Source: Georgenia satyanarayanai
GTDB lineage: Bacteria > Actinomycetota > Actinomycetes > Actinomycetales > Actinomycetaceae
Reading direction: 5' to 3'
Length of the DNA stretch: 64,000 nucleotides
NCBI RefSeq assembly: GCF_023715365.1
Contig: NZ_JAMBNZ010000008.1
Coordinates: 62,001-126,000, forward strand
Shown one piece after another: positions 17,975 through 26,291 of this stretch (positions are counted from its first letter, which is position 1; every line of letters starts with the position of its first letter). The notes beneath the pieces were generated by a model, which searched no databases, was not told where the DNA came from, and saw only the letters and a program-made list of their open reading frames with translations. The position numbers and the translations under genes are program-made.

Positions 17975-19006
17975 TCAGGACCGCATGAGCCGGCCCCTGC
18001 CGGCGCGGGCGGTGGAGTCCCGCGCGACGAGCTTGACCGGCAGCACGACGGGCTGCTCGCTCGAGCGCGCCCCTCCGATGATCGCGATGAGGTTGCGCAC
18101 CGCCGTGGCGCCCTGGAGCGACAGCGGCGATGCGACGGAGGTGAGGGCCGGGACGGTGAGCGCGCCGGTGCGGCTGTTGTCGAAGCCGACGACGCTCACG
18201 TCGCCGGGCACCGACACCCCCAGGGCGCGCAGCCCGCGGACGAAGCCGACGGCCATGATGTCGTTGAAGGCGACGACGGCGGTGCTCGGGTTCTGCGCCC
18301 ACCGCCGGGCTGCCTTGGCCCCGCCCTCGACCGTCGGGGAGTTCGGGCCGATCCGGCGCACCCGCAGCTCCAGCTCCAGTCCCGCCTCCTCCAGGCCGCG
18401 CCACCGCACGCCGTCGGCCCACGAGGCCTCGGGCCCGGCGACGTAGGTGATCTCCCGGTGCCCGAGCTGCCCGAGGTGCTCGGCCGCGCGCCGCACCCCG
18501 CGCGCGCCGTCGGTGAGCACGCTGGGCAGCCCGCTGACAACCCGGTTGAGGACGATGACCGGCCGCTGCTTGGCGATGGCCCGGATGCCGGAGTCGGAGA
18601 GCCGCGGACTGGTGAGGACGAGCCCGTCGACGGCGCCGAGGAACGTCGAGGCGGCCTCCCGCTCACGCAGGTAGGACTCCTGGGCGTCGAAGAGCAGCAT
18701 CGTGTAGCCGGCCGCTTCCGCCGCGGCGGAGGCCCCGCGGATGACGTCGACGAAGAGCGGGTTGCCGATGTCCGCGACGACCATGGCGAGGAGCCGTGTG
18801 TTGACCGCGCTGAGCACGGGAGCCACCGAGGAGCGCCGATAGCCCAGCGTGGCGGCCGCGGCGCGGACCTTCTCGGCCGTCGCCGCGCTCACGCGCCCCG
18901 GCCGGGCCAGGGCTCGCGACACCGTGGACGGCGCGACCCCCGCGGCCTTCGCGACGTCGTAGATCGTCGGGGCCCGGCCAGAGTCGGTCTCTCCCTCGCT
19001 GTCCAT
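17975..19006 (-). CDS. LacI-family transcriptional repressor of the uronate regulon
   Basis: A 343-residue LacI/GalR-type regulator. The N-terminal helix-turn-helix PTIYDVAKAAGVAPSTVSRALARPGRVS and hinge (GYRRSSVAPVLS) precede a periplasmic-binding-protein-like effector domain (VVADIGNPLFVDVIRGA, FNDIMAVGFVRGLRALGVSVPGDVSVVGFDN). It should bind palindromic operators and release them on binding a sugar acid. ATG at 19006; the gene is divergent from larE, with a perfect GTGGCAAC-GA-GTTGCCAC palindrome between them, suggesting autoregulation and control of larE-larB. Similar sites lie before the other operons of the island. The effector is unknown; a uronate or an intermediate is the natural guess. 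Confidence 0.93.
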   Translation of the reverse strand: MDSEGETDSGRAPTIYDVAKAAGVAPSTVSRALARPGRVSAATAEKVRAAAATLGYRRSSVAPVLSAVNTRLLAMVVADIGNPLFVDVIRGASAAAEAAGYTMLLFDAQESYLREREAASTFLGAVDGLVLTSPRLSDSGIRAIAKQRPVIVLNRVVSGLPSVLTDGARGVRRAAEHLGQLGHREITYVAGPEASWADGVRWRGLEEAGLELELRVRRIGPNSPTVEGGAKAARRWAQNPSTAVVAFNDIMAVGFVRGLRALGVSVPGDVSVVGFDNSRTGALTVPALTSVASPLSLQGATAVRNLIAIIGGARSSEQPVVLPVKLVARDSTARAGRGRLMRS

Positions 19007-19029
19007 ACCGGCCAACGGTAAGGTCACAG

Positions 19030-19055
19030 GGCAACCGGTGGCAACGAGTTGCCAC
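19030..19055. promoter_or_regulatory. LacI-type operator, lacI / larE divergent promoter
   Basis: A perfect palindrome GTGGCAACGAGTTGCCAC (8-base arms, 19038-19055) with an additional GGCAAC at 19030, ten bases before the one inside the palindrome. It is the best copy of the motif shared by at least five promoters in the island and lies 24 bases from the lacI start codon and 55 from larE. Confidence 0.75.
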
Positions 19056-19109
19056 GCCGCCTCCCGGCTCGCACACACTGGAAGCTCACGTGCACGAAGG
19101 AGCAGATCC

Positions 19110-19964
19110 ATGACGACGACGACGGCGGTACCCGGCCTGAGCGGACCGGCGGCACAAGCCGCGACGGCGGTCGGGCAGCTGCTCGCCGGCCACGCGCCCC
19201 TGGGCGTGGCGTACTCCGGCGGCGTGGACTCTGCGACGCTCCTCGCCCTGGCGGTGCGCACGCTCGGGCCGACGAACGTCGTCGCCGTGCTCGGCGTCTC
19301 CCCCAGCCTCGCCACCGACGAGCGGGCCAGGGCCCACGAGACCGCCGCCGTCATCGGCGCGCGCGTCGTCGAGATCGAGACCCACGAGGGCGAGTCGGAG
19401 GCCTACCGCGCCAACGGACCCGACCGCTGCTTCCACTGCAAGGACGAGCTCTTCGCGCGCATCGACGACGAGCTCGTCGCCGAGCTCGGACTCGCCGCCG
19501 TCGCCTACGGCGAGAACGCCGACGACGCCGAGCGGCCCGACCGGCCCGGTGCCCAGGCCGCGACGAACCACAGCGTGCTGCGCCCGATGGCCGAGGCGGG
19601 GATGACGAAGGCGATGGTGCGGGAGGTCGCGCGGGCCCTCGCGGTGCCGGTCGCCGACAAGCCCGCCGCACCGTGCCTCGCCTCGCGGATCCCGCACTTC
19701 GAGGAGGTCACCCCGGAGAAGCTGCGGCAGGTGGACCGCGCCGAGGGGGCGCTGCGCCGCCTCGGGTTCACCGACTGCCGCGTGCGTCACCACGGTGACG
19801 TCGCCCGGATCGAGCTGCTGCCCGATGAGCTCCTCACCGCCGTCCAGCGCCGCGAGGAGGTGGACCGCGCCGTGCGCGACGCCGGCTTCCGCTTCGCCGC
19901 GCTCGACCTGCGCGGCATCCAGTCGGGGGCCTTCACCCTGCCCCTGGTGTCCGTCCGTGGCTGA
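19110..19964 (+). CDS. larE: LarE, ATP-dependent sulfur insertase for nickel-pincer cofactor
   Basis: A 284-residue PP-loop ATPase. SGGVDS at 36-41 binds ATP, DRCFHCKDELF (residues 105-115) is typical of LarE, and KPAAPCLASRIP contains C189, the equivalent of the sacrificial cysteine that donates its sulfur. LarE adenylates pyridinium-3,5-biscarboxylic acid mononucleotide and adds sulfur atoms. Only the single catalytic cysteine is seen in that region, so it is of the sacrificial type rather than the iron-sulfur-recycling type. Good ribosome site GAAGGAG before the ATG at 19110. Its stop overlaps the start of larB by eight bases. It is probably repressed by the divergent LacI protein. Confidence 0.93.
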   Translation: MTTTTAVPGLSGPAAQAATAVGQLLAGHAPLGVAYSGGVDSATLLALAVRTLGPTNVVAVLGVSPSLATDERARAHETAAVIGARVVEIETHEGESEAYRANGPDRCFHCKDELFARIDDELVAELGLAAVAYGENADDAERPDRPGAQAATNHSVLRPMAEAGMTKAMVREVARALAVPVADKPAAPCLASRIPHFEEVTPEKLRQVDRAEGALRRLGFTDCRVRHHGDVARIELLPDELLTAVQRREEVDRAVRDAGFRFAALDLRGIQSGAFTLPLVSVRG

Positions 19965-20634
19965 GGGCTGGGAGCCGGGCCCCGAGCTCGCGCGCGTCGC
20001 GCACCTCGACCACGACCGCGCCGCCCGGCGCGGCTACCCCGAGGCCGTGCTGTGCGAGCCGAAGAGCGTCGAGCAGGTCGCGCTCATCGCCGCGGAGGTC
20101 GCCGGGGCGGGCACGCCGACCCTCTTCACCCGCGCGACGCCCGAGCAGGCGGCCGCCGTCCTCGCCGCGCTGCCCGACGCGCACCACGACCCGGTCGCCC
20201 GGGTGGTGGCTTGGCCCGCCGCGGCGCCCGAGCCCACCGGGGGCCTCGTCGTCGTCGTCAGTGCGGGCACCTCCGACCTACCCGTGGCCCGCGAGTCCGA
20301 GCTCACCGCCCGCTACCTCGGCCGGCGGACCGAGCTCGTCGTCGACGTCGGCGTGGCCGGCCTGCACCGGGTGCTGGGGCACCTCGACCTCCTCCGCTCG
20401 GCGCGTGTCGTCGTCGTGGCCGCCGGGATGGACGGCGCCCTGCCGAGCGTCGTCGCCGGGCTGGTGAGCGCACCGGTCGTGGCCGTGCCGACGTCCGTCG
20501 GGTACGGCGCCGCCTTCGGTGGCGTCGCGCCGCTGCTGTCGATGCTCAACGCCTGCGCCCCCGGGGTCGCCGTCGTCAACATCGACAACGGCTACGGCGG
20601 TGGCCACCTGGCCGCTCAGATCGCCTCCTCCTGA
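19957..20634 (+). CDS. larB: LarB, pyridinium-3,5-biscarboxylate mononucleotide synthase
   Basis: A 225-residue PurE-like carboxylase/hydrolase. LarB carboxylates nicotinate adenine dinucleotide and releases AMP, the first step of nickel-pincer nucleotide synthesis. The family blocks are clear: SAGTSDLPVARESELTARYLG, DVGVAGLHRVLGHL, VAAGMDGALPSVVAGL, VPTSVGYGAAFGG and the C-terminal LLSMLNACAPGVAVVNIDNG. The GTG at 19957 lies within the end of larE. The N-terminal part is a little shorter than in lactobacilli. LarC, which inserts nickel, is not found in this window and must be encoded elsewhere if the cofactor is made. The first TRAP binding protein follows after 72 bases. Confidence 0.93.
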   Translation: MAEGWEPGPELARVAHLDHDRAARRGYPEAVLCEPKSVEQVALIAAEVAGAGTPTLFTRATPEQAAAVLAALPDAHHDPVARVVAWPAAAPEPTGGLVVVVSAGTSDLPVARESELTARYLGRRTELVVDVGVAGLHRVLGHLDLLRSARVVVVAAGMDGALPSVVAGLVSAPVVAVPTSVGYGAAFGGVAPLLSMLNACAPGVAVVNIDNGYGGGHLAAQIASS

Positions 20635-20706
20635 AAGGCGCACGAAGCACGCCGATAGGCGAGAATCAACCAACAGATGGGCATGTGTGCCCGGGGGGAG
20701 GCACCC

Positions 20707-21723
20707 ATGTCCCGACGAGCCACCGCCGCCGCCGCAGGCCTGACGCTGGTCGCGCTGGCCGCGTGCAGCGCCTCGCTCGAACCCGGCACCAACGACGGTG
20801 ACGTGCTCCACCTCGCCCTCAACCAGACCGAGTCCCACCCCTCCTACATCGCGCTCAACGCCTGGGGCGAGTACATGGAGGAGCAGACCGAGGGCCGCTG
20901 GACCATCGACGTCTACCCCAACGAGACGCTCGGCGCCCAGGCCGAGGCGATGCAGCTCGTCTCCGACGGCTCGGTCGAGATGGCGATCGTCTCGGGCCCG
21001 CAGCTGGAGAACCTCAACCGCGACTTCATCGCCCTCAACCTCCCGACGACCTTCGACGACATCGACCACCAGATGCGCGTGGTCCACGACCCCACGATCG
21101 TCGGGGACCTGTACGCCTCCCTGGAGGAGACGAACAACTTCACCGTCCTCGGCGGCTTCACCCAGGGCTCACGCAGTGTCTACACGACCTTCGGGCGCGT
21201 CGAGACGCCCGAGGACCTCGCCGGGCAGAAGCTGCGCGTGCAGGAGTCCGAGCTCAACGTGGCGATGGCGCAGGCGCTGGGCGCCTCAGCCACACCGATG
21301 GCCTACGGCGAGCTGTACACGGGCCTGCAGTCCGGCGTCGTGGACGCCGCGGAGAACAACGAGGTCTCCTACGCCTCGCAGCGGCACTTCGAGGTGGCAC
21401 CGTACTGGAGCTACACCAACCACCTCGTGGGCCTGGACTACCTGATCATCAATACCGACATGCTCGCCTCGATGACCGAGGAGGACAGGGCGGTCTTCGA
21501 CGAGGGCTGGGAGCTCGCCCGGGCCGAGCACGTCGAGCTGTGGCTGCAGGCCACGCAGGACGCGGTCGCCACCGCGGAGGCCGGCGGTGCCACCTTCTAC
21601 GAGGTCGACGACCAGGTCTTCTTCGAGGCGCTCGAGCCGCTGGCCGACCGCTTCCTCACGACCGACGACCAGTGGGCGATCTACGACGCGGCCCGGGCCG
21701 CCTCGACGGAGTCCGCAGGCTGA
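20707..21723 (+). CDS. dctP: TRAP transporter solute-binding lipoprotein (DctP family), copy 1
   Basis: A 338-residue DctP-type substrate-binding protein with a lipoprotein signal (LVALAAC, cysteine about residue 19) so that the mature protein is anchored outside the membrane. Family features: NETLGAQAEAMQLVSDGSVEMAIVSG, the arginine-bearing LRVQESELNVAMAQALGASATPMAYGELYTGLQSGVVDAAENN. It is close to copy 2 along its whole length. Start ATG at 20707 with ribosome site GGGGGAGG. It follows larB by 72 bases and is probably in the larE-larB transcript. By context it binds a uronate or other sugar acid; DctP proteins for glucuronate/galacturonate are known. Confidence 0.92.
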   Translation: MSRRATAAAAGLTLVALAACSASLEPGTNDGDVLHLALNQTESHPSYIALNAWGEYMEEQTEGRWTIDVYPNETLGAQAEAMQLVSDGSVEMAIVSGPQLENLNRDFIALNLPTTFDDIDHQMRVVHDPTIVGDLYASLEETNNFTVLGGFTQGSRSVYTTFGRVETPEDLAGQKLRVQESELNVAMAQALGASATPMAYGELYTGLQSGVVDAAENNEVSYASQRHFEVAPYWSYTNHLVGLDYLIINTDMLASMTEEDRAVFDEGWELARAEHVELWLQATQDAVATAEAGGATFYEVDDQVFFEALEPLADRFLTTDDQWAIYDAARAASTESAG

Positions 21724-21756
21724 TGGTGCCGGTCCCGACACGGCGAGGTGACGGAC

Positions 21757-21813
21757 GGCAACTGGTGGCAACCGTTGCGGCCCTGGCCCCCGGACCTGAG
21801 TGAATGAGGCAAC
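21757..21813. promoter_or_regulatory. LacI-type operator region before the second TRAP operon
   Basis: GGCAACTGGTGGCAAC (21757-21772) is the GGCAAC-N4-GGCAAC pattern, running on into CCGTTGC; a further GGCAAC half-site is at 21808. The arrangement closely matches the site before lacI/larE. The remaining 5' leader up to 21962 has small hairpins, such as GCCTCG-TGA-CGAGGC at 21841, but no gene. Confidence 0.65.
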
Positions 21814-21962
21814 CCGAACGGGACCCCCGTCGGACGGCACGCCTCGTGACGAGGCACGGCACCGCCGCCCAGCCGCGAGGCTGGACCCCTCCCCCCACTG
21901 CACGGCGCAGCGCCGCACCACCGGACGACGAGGTCACTCACGACCGAAGGACGGAACACACC

Positions 21963-22982
21963 ATGAGGCACCGGAAGAACACCGTGGTCATCGCTGGAGC
22001 GACCGCTGCGACCCTGCTCCTCGCCGCCTGCGGCGGCGGTGACGAGGGCGGCGCGTCCGCCGGTGGCGGCGAGGGCAAGACCATGCGCGTGGCCCTCAAC
22101 CAGACCGAGGAGCACCCCTCGTACATCGCGCTCGACAACTTCGGTACCTACCTGGAGGAGAACACCGAGGGCTGGGACCTGGACGTCTTCCCGAACGAGA
22201 CGCTCGGCGCCCAGGCCGAGGCCCTCCAGCTCGTCTCCGACGGCTCGGTCGACATGGCCATCGTCTCGGGCACGCAGCTGGAGAACCTCAACCAGGACTT
22301 CGTCGTCTTCAACCTGCCGAAGGTCTTCGACGACGTCGAGCACCAGATGCAGGTCATCAACGATCCCGAGATCACCGGCGACCTCTACTCCTCGCTCGAG
22401 GAGTCGAACAAGATCACCGTTCTGGGCGGCTTCACCCAGGGTGCCCGCTCGGTCTACAGCGACGCCCCGATCGAGACCCCCGCCGACCTCGCCGGCAAGA
22501 AGATCCGCGTCCAGGAGTCCGAGCTGCACATCGCGATGGCCGAGGCCCTCGGCGGCGCCGGCACCCCCATGGCATACGGCGAGCTCTACACCGGGCTGCA
22601 GTCCGGCGTCGTCGACGCGGCCGAGAACAACGAGGTCTCCTACTTCACCCAGCGCCACTACGAGGTCGCTCCCTACTGGAGCTACACGAACCACCTCGTG
22701 GGCCTGGACTACATGATCATCAACACCGACCTCCTCGACAGCATGTCCGAGGAGGACCGCGCGGCCTTCGACGCCGGCTGGACCGCTGCCCACGAGGAGC
22801 ACACCCAGCTCTGGGCGGAGGCCACCCAGGAGGCCATCGACGGCGCCACGGCCGGTGGCGCCACGTTCTCCGAGGTCGACGACGCCGCCTTCGCCGAGCC
22901 CCTCGAGGCCCTGGCCGCGGAGTTCATCACCACGGATTCCCAGCAGGCGCTCTTCGACGCGGCGCGCGCCGCAGCGAACTGA
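21963..22982 (+). CDS. dctP: TRAP transporter solute-binding lipoprotein (DctP family), copy 2
   Basis: A 339-residue paralogue of the preceding binding protein with its own lipoprotein signal (LLLAACGGG) and a short Gly-rich tether. The ligand-binding core is nearly the same as copy 1, including ELYTGLQSGVVDAAENNEVSY and YWSYTNHLVGLDYMIINTD, so it probably binds a similar substrate. It has a separate promoter region with an operator and heads the operon that includes the two membrane subunits. Two binding proteins for one permease suggest either broadened specificity or a recent duplication. ATG at 21963. Confidence 0.93.
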   Translation: MRHRKNTVVIAGATAATLLLAACGGGDEGGASAGGGEGKTMRVALNQTEEHPSYIALDNFGTYLEENTEGWDLDVFPNETLGAQAEALQLVSDGSVDMAIVSGTQLENLNQDFVVFNLPKVFDDVEHQMQVINDPEITGDLYSSLEESNKITVLGGFTQGARSVYSDAPIETPADLAGKKIRVQESELHIAMAEALGGAGTPMAYGELYTGLQSGVVDAAENNEVSYFTQRHYEVAPYWSYTNHLVGLDYMIINTDLLDSMSEEDRAAFDAGWTAAHEEHTQLWAEATQEAIDGATAGGATFSEVDDAAFAEPLEALAAEFITTDSQQALFDAARAAAN

Positions 22983-23018
22983 TGGACCGGCCGAGCCACA
23001 CACAACTGGAGGTGAACC

Positions 23019-23639
23019 GTGGATAGCGCCAAGAAGGTCCTCGACACGGTCCTGTACTGGATCACCGTCGTCCTCTTCGCGCTGCTCGTCGTCATCGTGG
23101 TCTGGCAGATCTTCAGCCGCCAGGTCCTGGGCGACCCGAGCACGTGGACCGAGGAGGGGGCCCGGCTCACCTTCGTGTGGCTCGGCCTGTTCGCCTCTGC
23201 GTTCGTCTTCGGCGAGCGCGGGCACATCGCGGTCGAATTCGTCGCCCGCAAGCTCCCCACCGGCGGGGAGAAGGTGCTGGCGATCCTCGTCCAGCTCGTC
23301 GTCCTCGCCTTCGCCGTCATCGTCCTCGTCTGGGGCGGCTGGCGGGCGGCGGACAACGCGTGGCTCCAGAACCTCTCGGCGCTGCCGTTCACTCTCGGCC
23401 AGATGTATCTCGCGCTGCCGATCTCCGGTGTGCTCATCGCCTTCTACTCGCTGTACTACATCCAGGCGGTCGCCCGCGGCACACAGGCGCCCTACGGGGA
23501 CCACAGCGACGAGGAGGACGGCGCCGCCGCCGGCAGCGAGCCGGAGGCCCTGCGCGCCGCGAACCTCGAGGTGGACAGCATCCTCCTCAAGCCCGACGAC
23601 ACCCCCGGTGACCGCCGGACCGACTCGAAGGAGGCGTGA
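23019..23639 (+). CDS. dctQ: TRAP transporter small membrane subunit (DctQ)
   Basis: A 206-residue protein with four hydrophobic helices (about residues 10-30, 48-62, 85-105 and 130-150) and the DctQ signature TWTEEGARLTFVWLGLFASAFVFGERGHIAVEF. The hydrophilic, acidic C-terminal tail of about 50 residues is longer than usual. DctQ pairs with DctM to form the sodium- or proton-driven permease that takes substrate from the DctP lipoprotein. GTG start at 23019 with ribosome site CTGGAGG. The stop overlaps the dctM start. Confidence 0.93.
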   Translation: MDSAKKVLDTVLYWITVVLFALLVVIVVWQIFSRQVLGDPSTWTEEGARLTFVWLGLFASAFVFGERGHIAVEFVARKLPTGGEKVLAILVQLVVLAFAVIVLVWGGWRAADNAWLQNLSALPFTLGQMYLALPISGVLIAFYSLYYIQAVARGTQAPYGDHSDEEDGAAAGSEPEALRAANLEVDSILLKPDDTPGDRRTDSKEA

Positions 23640-24946
23640 TGGACCCGGCAACGATCGCAGGTCTCATCCTGCTCGGCGGCATCGCCATCGGCATCGTCTG
23701 TTCCCTGCCGATCGCCATCGTGATCGGTACGGCCTCCTTCCTCGCAGCCATCCCGCTGCTCGGCCTCGAGCAGGCCGTGCTCGTCACCGCCCAGCGCATG
23801 TTCACGGGCATCAACTCCTTCCCGCTGCTTGCGATCCCGCTCTTTGTGCTCGCCGGCGTCATCATGAACAACGGCGGCATCGCCGGCCGACTGGTCGACG
23901 CCGCCAAGGTGCTCACCGGCCGTATGCCGGCGTCCCTGGCCCAGACGAACATCGTGGCCAACGCAATGTTCGGCGCCGTCTCAGGCGCCGCGGTCGCGGC
24001 AGCCGCCGCGGTGGGCAACGTCATGAACGAGCGCATGGTCAAGGAGGGCTACGACCGCCGCTTCGCGGCGGCCGTCAACGTCGCCTCCGCGCCCTCGGGC
24101 ATGCTCATCCCGCCGTCGAACACCTTCATCGTGTACTCGCTCGTCTCGAGCACTTCGATCGCGGCACTGTTCATGGCCGGTGCGATCCCGGGCATCATGT
24201 GGGCTCTGGCCTGCATGGTCATCGTCTACGTCTATGCCAGGAAGCAGCCTGGAAAGCTCCGCTCCGCGGACCGGATCACCCCCAGGCAGGGAGTGCTCGT
24301 CATCTGGCGCGCCGTGCCCTCGCTGCTCATGATCATCATCGTCGTCGGCGGCATCCTCGGCGGCTACTTCACGGCCACCGAGTCCGCGTCCATCGCGGTG
24401 GTCTACTGCCTCGTCCTCTCGGCTGCCTACCGGAGCATCAAGGTTCGCGAGCTGCCCGGCATCCTCGTCGACGCGGGTCGCACGACGGCGATCGTCATGC
24501 TGCTCGTCGCGGTCTCCACAGCTCTGTCCTTCGTCATGAGCTTTGCCCGGATCCCGGACCTCATCTCCGACGCGGTGCTGAACTTCACCGACTCCGGCAC
24601 CGTCGTGCTCATCATCATGATGATCATCCTGCTCATCGTCGGGACGTTCATGGACCCGACCCCGGCCATCCTCATCTTCGTGCCGATCTTCTTGCCGATC
24701 GTCACGCAGTTCGGGATCGACCCCGTGCACTTCGGAGCCATGGTCGTGATGAACCTGTCGGTCGGCGTCATCACGCCACCGGTCGGTAACGTCCTGTTCG
24801 TTGGGGCGCGCATCGCCCGGCTCCGCATCGAGCCGGTCATCACGAAGCTGTGGCCCTTCCTCGTGGCCATCATCCTCACGCTGTTCCTCGTGGTCTTCAT
24901 CCCGCAGCTGTCGCTGTGGCTGCCCACCACGATGGGCCTCATGTAG
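23639..24946 (+). CDS. dctM: TRAP transporter large membrane subunit (DctM)
   Basis: A 435-residue polytopic protein with about twelve hydrophobic segments and DctM signatures: FPLLAIPLFVLAGVIMNNGGIAGRLVDAAK, GAVSGAAVAAAAAVGNVM, PSGMLIPPSNTFIVYS and the final VGVITPPVGNVLFV. It forms the transport channel. The ATG at 23639 is preferred over the GTG three bases earlier because AAGGAGG (23628-23634) would otherwise be too close; it shares one base with the dctQ stop. A long hairpin terminator follows at 24974, marking the end of the operon. Confidence 0.94.
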   Translation: MDPATIAGLILLGGIAIGIVCSLPIAIVIGTASFLAAIPLLGLEQAVLVTAQRMFTGINSFPLLAIPLFVLAGVIMNNGGIAGRLVDAAKVLTGRMPASLAQTNIVANAMFGAVSGAAVAAAAAVGNVMNERMVKEGYDRRFAAAVNVASAPSGMLIPPSNTFIVYSLVSSTSIAALFMAGAIPGIMWALACMVIVYVYARKQPGKLRSADRITPRQGVLVIWRAVPSLLMIIIVVGGILGGYFTATESASIAVVYCLVLSAAYRSIKVRELPGILVDAGRTTAIVMLLVAVSTALSFVMSFARIPDLISDAVLNFTDSGTVVLIIMMIILLIVGTFMDPTPAILIFVPIFLPIVTQFGIDPVHFGAMVVMNLSVGVITPPVGNVLFVGARIARLRIEPVITKLWPFLVAIILTLFLVVFIPQLSLWLPTTMGLM

Positions 24947-24973
24947 CACCGACCGGTTCGGCCGGACACCCCG

Positions 24974-25009
24974 CTGTGGCCGGGAGGGCGCCCGCCCTCC
25001 CGGCCACAG
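24974..25009 (+). terminator. Terminator of the TRAP operon
   Basis: A perfect 17-base stem (arms 24974-24990 and 24993-25009, beginning CTGTGGCCGGGAGGGCG) with a minimal loop, 27 bases after the dctM stop. No strong U-tract follows. Confidence 0.75.
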
Positions 25010-25076
25010 CACCGTCCCGGTCCCGCCCGTAGACTTCCCGCCAGCGCCGCGTCCAGCCCGAGAGAGGCTCCTGCCC

Positions 25077-26291
25077 ATGCCCACCCCGTCCACCACCCGC
25101 CGCGGTCCCGTCGGCGCGTACCGCGAGAAGCTGGGCAACGAGACGTTCGCGGGGATGGTGCTGCTCGTCGGCGCGCTCGTCGCGCTCGTGTGGGCCAACT
25201 CCCCGTGGCGCGAGGCCTACGCCTCGCTGTCGGAGACCACGGTCGGCCCGGCGGCGCTGCACCTCGACCTCACCCTGGCCGCATGGGCCTCGGACGGCCT
25301 GCTCGCCATCTTCTTCTTCGCCGTCGGCCTGGAGCTCAAGCAGGAGTTCGTCACCGGCTCGCTGCGCGACGCGCGCACGGCTGCCGTGCCCGTCATCGCC
25401 GCCTTCTTCGGGGTGCTGGGGCCCGTCGCGGTCTACCTCCTCGTCCAGGCGGTCACCGGCTCGGGGGTCTGGGACGGCTGGCCGGTGCCCGTCGCGACGG
25501 ACATCGCCTTCGCCGTCGCCCTCCTGGGCATCTTCGGCCGGGGGTTCCCTCCCGCGCTGCGGCTCTTCCTCCTCACCCTCGCCGTCGTCGACGACCTCAT
25601 CGGCATCGCCCTCATCGCCGTCGTCTTCGCCGACGGTCTCAACTACCTCCTGCTCGCCGCCGCGTTCCTCGCCGTCGCCGTCTTCGCGGTGCTCGTCCGT
25701 CGTCGCATCACCGCCTGGTGGGTGCTCATCCCCGTCGGCGTCGTCGCCTGGGCGCTCATGCACGCCTCCGGGGTCCACGCGACGATCGCGGGCGTGCTCC
25801 TCGGCATGGTGGTCCCCGCCGTCGCCCGTCCCGGTGAGGACGAGGACCTGTCCCACCAGTTCGAGCACAAGGTCAGCTGGGTCTCCTCCGGCGTCGTCCT
25901 GCCGGTCTTCGCCTTCTTCGCCGCCGGCGTCAACGTCGTCGACTCCGGTGGCCTGCTCGGCATCGTCACCGACCCGGTGTCCGTCGGGATCTCCCTCGGC
26001 CTGCCGCTCGGCAAGCTCATCGGCATCTGGGGCGGTACCGCGCTCCTCGTCACGCTCACCCCGCTCGCCCTCGGCAAGGGCCTCAACCTCAAGGACATGG
26101 TGGGGATGAGCCTGCTCGCGGGCGTGGGCTTCACCGTCTCCCTGCTCATCGCCCAGCTGGCCTTCGAGCCCGGCTCCGTCGAGAGCAGCCACGCCCGCGT
26201 GGGCGTCCTCCTCGGCTCACTGCTCTCGGCGGCGCTGGGCGGGATCGCGCTGCGGATCCGCGCACGCACCCGCGACGACATCGAGACCTGA
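25077..26291 (+). CDS. nhaA: Na+/H+ antiporter NhaA
   Basis: A 404-residue NhaA-type antiporter with about eleven to twelve membrane segments. The catalytic aspartate pair is in LLTLAVVDDLIGI, the discontinuous-helix region in VPVATDIAFAVALLGIFG, and LEMKQEF-like LELKQEFVTGSLRD is present. It exchanges sodium for protons across the plasma membrane, for pH and salt homeostasis. ATG at 25077 gives the family's normal N-terminus. It is a single-gene unit after the TRAP terminator; a functional tie to a sodium-driven TRAP transporter is possible but speculative. It ends at a small palindrome shared with the convergent membrane-protein gene. Confidence 0.95.
   Translation: MPTPSTTRRGPVGAYREKLGNETFAGMVLLVGALVALVWANSPWREAYASLSETTVGPAALHLDLTLAAWASDGLLAIFFFAVGLELKQEFVTGSLRDARTAAVPVIAAFFGVLGPVAVYLLVQAVTGSGVWDGWPVPVATDIAFAVALLGIFGRGFPPALRLFLLTLAVVDDLIGIALIAVVFADGLNYLLLAAAFLAVAVFAVLVRRRITAWWVLIPVGVVAWALMHASGVHATIAGVLLGMVVPAVARPGEDEDLSHQFEHKVSWVSSGVVLPVFAFFAAGVNVVDSGGLLGIVTDPVSVGISLGLPLGKLIGIWGGTALLVTLTPLALGKGLNLKDMVGMSLLAGVGFTVSLLIAQLAFEPGSVESSHARVGVLLGSLLSAALGGIALRIRARTRDDIET

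Noticed and set aside
20707-24946. C4-dicarboxylate uptake system, the classical role of DctPQM
   Set aside because: The operators and the uronate genes on both sides argue for a sugar acid; the symbols dctP/Q/M denote the family only.
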